A DNA stretch of 64,000 nt, taken from contig VZDJ01000623.1 of assembly GCA_008694505.1 (NCBI GenBank), positions 17,355,754-17,419,753 of the forward strand, given 5' to 3'. The notes under the pieces were generated by a model, which was not told the origin of the DNA, made no database searches, and worked only from the letters and a program-made list of their open reading frames with translations. This document shows positions 21,976 through 33,084 of this stretch, piece after piece. The number at the start of each line of letters is the position of its first letter. Position 1 is the first letter of the stretch. Source of the stretch: Cyanoderma ruficeps. Its lineage: Eukaryota > Chordata > Aves > Passeriformes > Timaliidae. Position numbers and translations under genes: made by a program.

Positions 21976-24786
21976 GTCAGCTTGTTTGTTTCCTTGCTCA
22001 GTATTTTAAAGCCTAGTTGTCATCCAGGGGAAAACTGAGGGAATCAACTGGGACACAAATTGCTTGGTGATGGCATGACTTGCTGAAGTGATGGAATGCA
22101 TGATGTTTCCTGGCACATACATATTCTTAGTAGCTGCTGATGAGACAGGATGAACGGTAGTGCAAATGTTTGCTAACTTGGGGATGGCTTCTGATAAGGA
22201 AGGTATGCAAAGCTATCTTGGAAGTCTGTCACAGCTGGGCACATATGTAACTGAGAACTGTGGTGGGTGTTCATTCTCCAAGGACACCTCAAAGGTCGTG
22301 TCCAAAAAACCCATGAATCATGTCACTGGAACCCTTTCTGAACCATGATCATGTTAGATGCTGACCATCTGTGTTGGGGTTGCAGGAACTCATGTGTAGG
22401 CTGTAGCTTTGCAATATTAAGCAGCAGGATATGGATTTAGGAGTTGACTCTGGGCTCCAGTTTGAAAAATGGTTGTTTGTTTTCTCCTGAGATGTTTTTC
22501 TGTAGTCATGCCAGAGGAATTGTCAATTTCACAGCTTTTTGAGACAGCTTGGACTTTCTGGGAAGACACCTGTGTCTATTTTTCCTCTTGTTTTTGGCCA
22601 TCTCCTTTATTTTTCCAGGCTTGCCTCCAAACACTATGAGTGCATTTTGAGTCTTAGGTCAGTTACTCCCTGGTGAAAATAAATGTATTTAGAAAATCAT
22701 CTGGAAATCCAGATCAAATTTTAAAAAAAACACTGCCCTTCAGCTCACGAAAGCTGGGACCACTTGTGTCTGCCTTGTTTTCTTTATGAACTTTACAAAA
22801 ATTTTCATAAGAAAAGGTGGCTGCTCTCAGGCTAAAAATGCTTTTCGCCTATCTGTGTCTTTCTGTTGCTGGAGGATGCAAATAGCAGAAGAGAGATAAT
22901 TGTGCTTTAAGTGGGTTCTGCTCATTCAAAGAAGGAGAGGGTAAGGGATGCTTTTTGGTTCCTATGGCCTTGTAGATAAGTTTCCATATAATACCAATTA
23001 AGAGCAAAATAAGGAGTATGCAAAACAGATGACAATGGCTCTCACCAGGAATCGTTCTTTTGTGACTTCAGCCAAGGGTGCCCTTTTTGCTGCTGGAGTT
23101 TCCCTTGGGGTTTTTTTATTGCATATTTTGCAAAAGCTTTGCTGCTGAATGGGTCAAGTCTATAAAAGTTTAGCTTGACTGTGACAGGGGGAGACTGCCA
23201 ATTGTATATATATGTATATGTGAATGTGTGTGTACACTTTCTGCCAAAAGCAGAAAGAAAAGTCAAATTAAGGTTTTTTTCCCCTACTAGTTATTTTTAT
23301 TTTGTTTTTATTTCAAAGGGAGCTATTGTGTCTGGGGAGAGGTCAAGGGGGTTTTCCTTCTCTTTTTATGCATTTTTTTTCTTTATCCTTGTTTGTTAGT
23401 TTTAAGGGTAATTATTCAACAGGGCCTTTTCAACTGTCAAATACAACAAAAGATAATCCGGCCTCTTCTCTTCCCTGCCCCCACACTCGCCTTTTCCTCC
23501 AACAAAAGCAGCCTTTGTTGGGAATGGTCATCATTCCACAGGGATCCTTCTTCATCCCACAAGTTAGGAACACTCTTCTGCTTTATATATGTGACCTCTT
23601 ACAAATGCAGGGAGACTCAGGATGTTGCAGCTGATGCTCTGCCCCAGGTGATGTTGTCCATCAGTACTTGCCAGCTTGACAACTAGATGCTCTGAGCACT
23701 TTCTTTTCCTTCAAGCAGGATTTCTAACTTACTACAAGAACTGGTTATCAATTTATTTAAAATGCACAACCTGGCATTATTCAGTCTCCATCTAAAGGAT
23801 TGTCCTTTACCACTGACTTGGGTTTGCAGCTGCATTTGACTGGGATGAGCCCTCTGAGTTGCCAAATTGTGGGATTTTTTTTTTTCTTCATGACTGTTGA
23901 GGAAGCACAGAGAAAAGAGCACTGCTCAATGCCAATGCATTTTGAGAAAGAATTATGATCCTTATAAATGGATCAATATATGCCAATCTCCAGCTTCATA
24001 TAAATATTTGCTTAGATAGTAAATTGATCCTGTCCTTGATTTGCCATAATTTAAGTCTATGAAGCTATAATCAAGACTCCTTGATAATAAAAAGAACCCA
24101 TCAGCAATTATACTCATTCACTTCCCCATATTCAAGGCTATTTCAGCATTTCACTGATAAACTTCTGTTTTCAATCAAATTTGCAACATAAAAATCAACA
24201 CTGCACACCAGTTAATGATGTTGGAGTGCTTCGTGTGTGGCATTTTGAAGTTATATCAATGTGGAGACAGGAGTGATTTCTGAGGGACTTCTATCTGATA
24301 TGGAAAAAAGACTTTGCTGAAACTATATCTAAAGCATTCTGTCAGAACTCAAACTGAGTATCATTATTGTGGGTTTAAATGTACATTTATATTTTTGAAA
24401 ATGTCTAGTAATCAGATTTCTTGGAAAAAGGAGCATCTAGGGATGCTTCTGTCATATATTTCTTACACCATGATCACTTATCAATTTTTTATTAAACTAT
24501 CTGGTTGTGTGAGTTAGTGTGAGAGCTTTTGTGCTAAATACTAGACTCCCTATCCCCAAATATTTTTGTTCTATATAGAGGAAATGGATAGAAAAGTGTG
24601 TTTGTTATGAAATGTTATTTCAATTTTGCAAGTGGGGAGCATGGTCTGAGGGAGATTTGTGCTCTTACAGTGTCACAGAGGAAGCATTTTAATGAAATAA
24701 ATTGAAGCCTCCCAGGGTTTGTTCTGGTCCACGTTGCAATAGTTTGGACTACTTCCTTTCAGCAGATCTGTATGTATATATATATA

Positions 24787-24820
<34 letters not shown>

Positions 24821-26052
24821 AAAAATAAGAACTCAAAGAAAGGTATATTGCAGTAACCAATAATAGGAACAGACTTGCAGGCAGATGCTGGTAAGGACAC
24901 TAGATGACAAGTGTCATGGGTTATACTCACTGGAGGAAAGTGCTAAAATCCCTTCACTTTGTCAGTGATTGTGTGTCTGGCCATAAGATGAAGTTCTATG
25001 TCCTTACAGTTGTTCAGGGTGGACATTACTGTTACTTTGAGTCATGGCATTTTCAAGGTTAACCCACCATTGTGGTTTTGCTCCGTCGGCAGCTAAACCT
25101 TACGCAACTGCTGGCTCACTTACCCACATGGGATGGAAGAGAGAATTGAAGGAGTAAAACTGTAAAAGCTCATGAGTTCAGATAAAAACAATTTAACAGT
25201 CTAAAGCAAAACGTAATAAGAAATCCATGCACTACTTCCATCAGATGTTTGGCCATCACCAAAAAGTGAGGATTCCATCACATGCAATGGTTTCTTGGGA
25301 AGACAAGCATAGAACCATACCCGCTGCCGTAGAGAAATTTAACTCTATCCTAGTCCAAGATTTTATCCATCTCCAAAACTCTTTCCATAACCAAAACTTT
25401 TTCTGGACTAGACTTGGCTTCACCATGGCATCTCCTAGCATTGGAAACATCTATCCTCATCAATGACCATTAAACCAGCCTGAGAGTTCTGTACAAAGAG
25501 ATGCATTAACTTATACTCTGAGTCCCTCCCAGTATCTTGTTTATCATGTATGGCTGTACCAATTTTTAAGATGGACCTATGTTGGGAGTGCTGTACAACA
25601 CGTGGAAGAAAATCACTCTTTTAAGTGAAGAACTACATGTGCAAATAAAAGTTTTGAATGGGTCGGAATATTACATAAATAATGAACAAATGTATAGTTA
25701 AGTCAATGGATAGCCTTCACACTTTCATTCCCTTTAAAGATTCCTGGCAATTTTTTTTACTAAATAAATTCTGGTTTGATTCCTCATTTGAAATTCTTTC
25801 AAACTCTACTACACCCTTGTAGTCTTTGCTAATCCATAAAAATATCTGCTTAGGACTTCTTTTTCCTGTCTAAACTGGTATTAGCATCCTATATGGATGA
25901 GATGCATATTGCATAGTGCAGAGTGCACTTGTGCTCGCTGCACTTCCACCACTGCTTGAGTAGCTCATATTTCCTAAGAAGCCTGGAGCATCCAGAAACA
26001 TTAGCAACCCAAAGGCATCATAGTCCCCTAGAGGAAGACAAATAGAATTAGA
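21976..26052. other. Unique non-coding stretch with microsatellites
   Basis: About 4 kb with no supported gene. It carries a small TA/TG patch (23199-23232) and a longer TA/TG microsatellite (24770-24820). Frames of up to 110 codons near 23302-23686 are low-complexity Phe/Leu-rich and judged chance. Confidence 0.55.
24770..24820. repeat. (TA)n(TG)n(TA)n microsatellite
   Basis: GTATGTATATATATATATG, then about eight TG dinucleotides, then about ten TA dinucleotides. It alternates purine and pyrimidine throughout. The minus-strand frame across it (Ile-Tyr / Thr-His repeats) is an artefact. Confidence 0.92.
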
Positions 26053-26130
26053 CCTATTTTATAGATAAGAAAACTGAGGTCATTTTCCAGCTGACATCTG
26101 AAAGTAAACGCCTAAGTCACAGCTTTCAGC
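26053..26130 (+). mobile_element. MIR-like ancient SINE remnant (core)
   Basis: 'CCTATTTTATAGATAAGAAAACTGAGG' closely matches the MIR core (CCATTTTACAGATGAGGAAACTGAGG). The weaker continuation includes AAACGCCTAAGTCACAGC, where the consensus has AAGTGACTTGCCCAAGGTCACACAGC. Short and diverged. Confidence 0.5.
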
Positions 26131-27856
26131 TGCAAATGATCTCAGCACTGGCGGCCTATGGCGCTGGCTCTTTACCTTTGCTTTTGGTACCCAGACATTC
26201 AGCTCCTACCATCCCTTCCTCTGTCACCCATGCTGGCTGTCACAGTATTTCAGGTTTAATGGTCAGGAGAGCAGAGGCCCCTGGTAATCATAAAAACCTG
26301 GTGGATGTTCAGCACCTTCTGAGTCCAATTAATGCCTGGCTTTGCACATAAATTGGATGTGACTTTTCTCTGGTTGTCACCCAAATTTTCTGCAGATAAA
26401 TGAGTTCTGACCAGAAAAATAAGAGCTGCAGAGGGGTCTGGAAGCATTCACCTGCTTGGTCTCCAAAAGGCCTTGAAAACTGTTTGGTTGATAAAGTGAA
26501 CAAATTGCTATTTAGGGCCTGGACTCTAAATCAAAGAAAACACATGGAAAAGCACCTAGTAATCAGCACTCATAGTCAGTTTATCAATGGCTCCATATTC
26601 TCATATTCTGTTTCTTTTATCAGTCCCACCAATACCTGGAGCCAACAATGATATGTGGAGTTGTCCGTTGGGATTAATTGCGACCTCCTTATGGACGATC
26701 ATTAAAAATGAATGTCTTTGAGTGTGCATTTCCATAGGAAAAGCAAGTGAAATAATTTTGATGTTAGTTTCTATGCCAGCATGCTGAATGCAGTCCAGAG
26801 TTCTTTCCCATTGGGGAAATAACAAATTTGGCCCAGCAATTAACAACTGGGGGTATCTTTTCTGGGTGCTGTAGAGACATGTGTGTCACATCGCATCAGC
26901 ACAGCTGTCCTGCCCCGTGTGTGCCTGACCCTGCTTCTTCTGGCTTGAGGGTCATCTCCCAGCAGCCGTGCTGGCACCAGAGATTTGAAACTCAGCTGCA
27001 CAATGGCAGGTGGAAGGTTTTATTTTCTACTGATATTTAAAAAAATTATATGTATTAAAGGCAGTTCTTTCTGTGTTGCTTCCACCGTGGCCAGCAGTTG
27101 TCAGGGTGGAAAGGTGGAAGTGATGAAGGATTGTCATCCCTTGCATGGATGGTGGTGTCTTCTTTCTGAGAGCAGCTGCATAGCTCCTGGGAACTAAACA
27201 AGAGGAAAGAGATGTGCCCAGAAGTAGGGATGTGACATATATGGAAGCAATGCAAGAGTAGTCCCCTCCAGCTAAACCATCCTGTTTCTTTTTTTAATTT
27301 TTTTTTTCCACAGAAAACTTATCATCATTTTTAATAGGATTTCACTAACCCCTCTCTGATTATAAGAAACAGTGGATTTCCATTTTTCACAATACAGTAA
27401 AATAATGAGTTATAGCCTGGGATCACCCTACTTGTCCCTATTTCAGGCATTACATCTCACCTCAAAAAAACCCTAAGTGTCTCTTTTAAACTTCATAAAG
27501 AAAAGGCATTTTAAATGTCCAGTTCCCCTCATCTTCAGTGAACAAGTAAAACAGGACTGCTAAACTGAATACATAAGTGTAACTTTTTATTTTATATACA
27601 TTAGAGGAATTTGGAAAACTAGCAAGGGACAGTTGTCTTGTGAGATTAATCCTATTTCCTACATCCCTTGGATAGTCATCTCTAGAGGAGATTCACAGAT
27701 CTTAATGAGGAAACCACCCTCAGGAACTTCCATTCTGTCTGTACCCATTACTGGAAGAAAATCCATACCTTCATACCTAGACACATCAGCCAGGTTGGGT
27801 GAGATGGAGCTGAACCTCATGTTGCCCAAAGGCAGCGTAGCTGTGGACAGTGCCTT
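26131..27856. other. Unique non-coding stretch
   Basis: About 1.7 kb with no supported gene. A strong acceptor-like tract (T-rich, ending CCACAG at about 27310) is followed by stop codons in every frame within about 45 bases, so no exon is called. Confidence 0.5.
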
Positions 27857-27970
27857 GGTGTCATCATGGAAACATTTATGTCAGAAAAGACCCTTAAGAT
27901 CATTGATTCCAAATGTTTTTTACTTCCCTGAAGACAAAGTCCACCACCTTACCCTGTGCAGCTGCACAGC
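27857..27970 (-). mobile_element. CR1-like LINE fragment, distinct subfamily
   Basis: Antisense match to the CR1 group whose 3' end reads GTTGGAAAAGACCC, TTAAGATCATTGAGTCCAAC and ACAAGTCCACCACT. Here GTCAGAAAAGACCCTTAAGATCATTGATTCCAA and GACAAAGTCCACCACCTTACCC are visible. The 136-codon + frame over this region (27633-28043) runs through the repeat and is not considered a gene. Confidence 0.65.
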
Positions 27971-29888
27971 CAGCGCAGCAGGAATGCCGTCTCTTAGTTA
28001 CCATATGGAAAAATCATTTAAAATTAACTGTAAGCCTTCGTGATGAGTGTTGTATGTTGACTGATTGAAAAAAAAACCCTAGAAGCAATGGCTAATGGGT
28101 GTATTAATCAAAGCAGGACACACAACTTGAGAACACTAAGATAAAGGCCCTCTTTCAAATACAGAGGAGGTGAGGTCAAGGCTGACTTGTTGTTCTTTCA
28201 TGCTCAATGACTTTTAGGGGATGTCCTGCAAAGGGTGGAGAATTCTTGCAACTCCACATAGATTATCTTAAAATAGAGACTACAATAAAATAAAAAGCAC
28301 TATAAATACCAGAATGTGGTGATATGAAAACCTGTGCTTTTCAAAGTATGCTCTTTAAAAATATAGAGGAATTAAACTTGGTTTTGAAGTCTTGTATTTT
28401 ATACATTTGTGTGCTCATTCCAGGGAAACCCATTATCTGGAGATGTTAAACTGAATATGTTTTTTCCGTTTAATAAACTAATAATATAGTGGCATGTTGA
28501 TCTTCCCAGATGTTGAATAACTCATGTGGGTTTGCTGAGTACTTAAAAGATACATCAAAATTTTGCGACCTGAGAAATTAAGCAGATTTCAAAAAAAAAA
28601 AAACCACTTGGCAATTCATAGAAGTTGAATTTCCATGCCTTTTTAGCTCTCAGCAGTGCAGACATCCACGTTTTGACTAGTCACCCTGGACTTTATCTAC
28701 TGATGGTGAAGGGAAACAGCCTTCTGCAGAGCTCTTTAGCTGATGTATTTTATATGTGTGCATTAGGATAAGATGAATTGCACCTGTAAATCCAATGAAG
28801 ATAGTGATATGAAAGACATTTTAATGAGGGTGAAAAATTTGGCCCCTTTTCATCATTCAAACTGAGGTCTGATGTTATCATGTCACAGATTTGCAAACTC
28901 TGTCATCTACCTTTGCCATGTTGATTATGCATCTTCTAACCCAAATAAATGCAAGTGTCCATCTTTGATGTCCAATTACACTGAAAAGTAAAGCTGTTGC
29001 TTTTGTTCTTTATCTCGACATTGTTCTTTTACCTCACAGGAGGTTCAATACTAATAATCAGTCCTGTTCCCCATAAATTTGAGCCACAATAACCCCTGCC
29101 TAAGTGTGTGGGAGTTCAGGTCATTCTTTGCTTCCCATGAATGGGCTGCAGGGAAGGAGAGATCTCAAGGAGTTGGAGAGTTTGAGGGACTCACATTTTG
29201 ATGGTCTGAATAAAAATTACTGAGAATATTACAGTAAACAACCTATTTCCTGAGTAGGTGGCAGAAAATTTCCCTGAATAGTTGCCACTTACAAACTATT
29301 TTCCTCTCCACAAGATTTAAAAAGAGGCATTTTTAAATAACATAGTACACCTCCTCTTCATTTGGAAAGCTGAGACCCAGTGTGAGTAAGTGGTTTTGAG
29401 AAAGCATTTTCCTGAATTGGTGGTGAAGCTGCAGACACTGAAAAAGAATCTACCTCCCAGTAACAAAATTGCTCTTTCTCTGGTGACTTTTGTGACCAGT
29501 AACAAAACCAACACACATTAGGATTTCAAAAAGCTGTGTGTTAAAAAAAAATACGCAACTAGCTAAACTTCTGTAATTCCTTGTAAGCAGTGAAGATTGG
29601 ATGTGAATTTAAATACGTAGTTTGGGGTGTTAGACAGAAAGATGGACGTCAGAGTGGCTGTGATGCTCTGAACTGTGCGGTGTTACAGGTTTATGTTTTA
29701 AAAGATTGGGCTGAATGTTGCATGCTGGGGACCAAATTCCAGTTTAAGTATCTCTCTCCCACAAGGTTAGTGTGAATATGGTGGCTAGTCCATCACACCT
29801 TGCTAAGAAGTGATTTAAGAAGATTCCTCCATGGGTTTTACTACTGGATGCCATACATCTCCTCTGTGGCAACAGAGAAGAGGATTTG
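27971..29888. other. Unique non-coding stretch
   Basis: About 1.9 kb with no supported gene or repeat. It has short A runs (28590-28604) and AT-rich composition. Confidence 0.5.
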
Positions 29889-30053
29889 TGGGTGCCCCAT
29901 CCCTGGAAGTGTTCAAGGCCAGGTTGGATAGGACTTGGAGCAAGCTGGTCTAGCAGAAAGTGTCCCTGCTCTTGGAACTGGAATTGGAGCAGAGTTAGAA
30001 TTGAATGATCTTCATGGTCTCTTCCAACCCAAACCATCCTATGGTTCTATGGC
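29889..30053 (+). mobile_element. CR1 LINE fragment, 3' end
   Basis: Sense-strand CR1 end. GGGTGCCCCATCCCTGGAAGTG, TTCAAGGCCAGGTTGGAT, GGAGCAAGCTGGTCTAG and AAAGTGTCCCTG precede the terminal GGTCTCTTCCAACCCAAACCATCC and the tail TATGGTTCTATGG. The central GGCAGGGGGTTGGAACT block is rearranged or mutated. Confidence 0.93.
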
Positions 30054-33000
30054 AGCAAAAAACATGGCAGACAAGACATTATTCCAAGGGTCACATCCAA
30101 ACTCTAGACTGTCTTGGTCTAATATGCTACATCAATGTCCAGCCATGTTGTTTAATATTTACATATGCGTATAAGGAGTAAAGTCTTAAAAATAGAAACA
30201 CACATACCAAAAAACACAAACCTTTTTGGCATTTGTACAGATAAGGCCAATTTTATTGGCAAATATTTTCCTTGGCACGGATTCAGCATGTACTAATAGC
30301 TTAATAATTTTGGCAGACACACCAAAGAAAAATATTACTGAACCAGACCCAGTTATGTGTGTAAAATGTAAACAGTTGTGTCTGCTGGGGATAACGGCAG
30401 TATGTTGTCAAGCCATGGCTGTGAATTACATATGGTAGATTGGTCTAAATTTGTTTTTGACAAATGACCATCTGATGACATTGTTTTGAGGCCACAGTAC
30501 AGATGGGAGGATATTATCAGCAGAGTGCAATACCAGCATAGCTTTTGTTCCACCTCTCAGGCCAGCTTTCCAAAGTTTGGCAGCTCTGGTATAAGTTTCA
30601 GGCTGGTTTTCTGCTGTTCGTTTTCAGTAGACCCTCCACAGTGTCTTCACACTGAAGTTATAATGAGTTAATTCTCAATAATTATTTCTTATTCTCCATA
30701 TTAGACATCAGTGGAATAGCTGTTTAGGTTAATTCTTACCCTGGAAAAATTCCCGTGGCACTGGCAGAAGCTGAAGTTTTCACTGAAGCTTTGAAAGCAC
30801 AACAAAGCCCTTTCTTACCTCTTTTATGTACCCATTTTGCTAAGCTGGGTGTACATATGCCATCGAAGCTGCCATTCAGCCCTCTTAAATGAAAAGGAAC
30901 TCTGGAACTGCCTAAAAATGCTTTCAGGAAGAATTTGCGTTAAGCTTGGGCTGCAATTAAAGAATGGCCATGCTGAAGGCGGGGTGGGTGGGCATTGGAA
31001 AAAGAGGGGTAAATAACAAAGCTTTTCAGGACATGGCTGTGAGGAGCCCCCTCCAGCCCAGCACCTGGGGAAGCCATCGAGCAGGCCCTCCCACCAGCTT
31101 GGATTAGACTAACAGTGCCACGCAGCAGGCTTCTGCTAAAAGCAAGCAGAGAGGGAGAAGACTTAAAAAGAGCCTTTTCTGATGCATTCAGGTAGAAGAG
31201 TGTAAAGTAAATAATGAAGCCGAAGGGCAGCACACAAGAGCATGACTTTGCATTCCTTGCGTGCCCGCTGCCACAAAGCTCAAGGAGAGCACGGCAAATG
31301 AACTGCTGAAGGATGCTGAGTGCTCTGGTCTGGCTTTACTGAAAGCCGGCATCCATGGGGAAAGGAACTTTGAGTCATTTGGAGCATAGCCTGCCACCAA
31401 TCTCTGCCCTTATCAGACTTTTCCAGAGAGCCTATAAACATGCACACTTTAGTAAATGGCAGGTTATAAATATGGGTGAGTAACGGCGTTGCAGTGGAAG
31501 AGCAAATAGGATATTATTTATCACCCCCTTTCTGTGATCAGCATATTCTTGTAGAAGAAGGTAGTTATTAGGAGATGTTATTGGCAGTGCTTTTTCATAT
31601 GAGTAAGCTTAATTTTTAAATAACAATGGCTTATTTATTCAGTCATTCTGAAAATTGAATTTTCACCAAAAATTCCCCAGCTTTGGAAGTCAATTTACTT
31701 CCTTAGCTCTAATAGCAACATTGCATTAGTTGTTTTTTTCAGGTATACACTGACATAAATAGAGAAAACAAAGGAGAATTATTGGTATGATTAACTGGAA
31801 AATGTGGGTTTGATATTGATTCAATTAGATTTTTATTCGTGTATAGTTATGCACATTGTGAAATACCTCTATAATAAGGAATGAAAATTGAATGTGTAAT
31901 AATAATTATATGGCACAGAAAATAGGGAAATGGCTCACTTTCTGTTGAGGTCAATGACTTTGAGAGAAATGATACAAGAAAAAATAAAGTTATGGGTTTG
32001 AAGAAGCATGGTTTAACTTTTTTGAGTGTTACTGATACAGAATGAGTAATTCTGATTGTGTATGATTAAATTTCAGGAAAAGATTCATTAGGGAAAATAG
32101 GACCAAGGCCAAAATTCTTTAAACATAGGAAGTTGTTTGTTTATTGAGGACTTCGGTGCAAACTTTCTCCTCCTGTATGAATTGATGTATAATAATTTTC
32201 AGTGTGTTTTAAATAAACATCTTCATTGCCTTGATGCTATTTTCCTTCAGAACAATGTCAATGGAAAATGAAAAGTAATCTTACTATGGGACTTACTATG
32301 GTCACACTCTCTGTTTCCTCTTGTGTTCCGAATCTTTACTACATTAGGAAACAATCAAGCCCAAATTATATGTGCATTGGCCAGAAATTTGCTGTTTGCC
32401 TGCTTGGGAACTGATGGGAACTCTCTCTTAATTCTCAGTGCTCAGTCAGTGTGTGGAGCAAGAAACTGGGCAGTGTTGTACATCTGTGAAACAGGTTTCA
32501 CAGGAATTCTTCCAAAGTGGGATGAAGAACTGCCTTGAATACTGCAGAATCCAGATGCAGAATTAGGACCTAAAGCAGGAATCTTGGAGAAGCATTCACA
32601 GTGGGATTTCCATGAGGAAGAAACACAAAGTCCATTTGCAATCACCATCCTGTCATTTAGAGTTTTGCGCAACTTTGCATCTTCCTTGTCCTTCAGTATC
32701 TATTACTTTAATTTCTTTCCCCAAAAGACAATTCCTGTCTATTTCCATTTGCCCAAATATCCTTTTTGGTACTGACTTATTCCAAACTTAGATCTCCATT
32801 TCCAATGGCCAGAGACTTTTCTTTCCTGGTACTTGCATGTTTATATGGAGCTATAGGTTCATGAGGGGACATGAATAATAGATTTCTAAAGGACAAGAAA
32901 ATGTTCAAAATGGAGATTAGAAACCTTGAGAGGGCTGTTTTAACACCAGAATATAAATCAGATGTATTTCAATTTAACACATATAAGGAGTTCTTACTCT

Positions 33001-33084
33001 GTTTTTGTTCTAAATTGTTGTGTAGGACTAGCTGGCTAGTTGCCCTTAATCTAAAAAACAATGTTTATCTCTGTATAGGGAGGC
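30054..33084. other. Unique non-coding stretch
   Basis: About 3 kb with no confirmed gene. It contains a G-rich run that could form a quadruplex (30981-31009) and a minus-strand exon-like interval (30819-30911), discussed as findings. The rest is AT-rich, with frames of at most 97 codons. Confidence 0.5.

Noticed and set aside
27270..27360. Poly-T tract ending CCACAG, acceptor-like
   Set aside because: All three frames after it hit stops within about 45 bases and no donor is visible.
27633..28043. 136-codon + strand open frame
   Set aside because: Runs through an antisense CR1-like fragment (27857-27970), so much of it cannot be an ordinary conserved gene.
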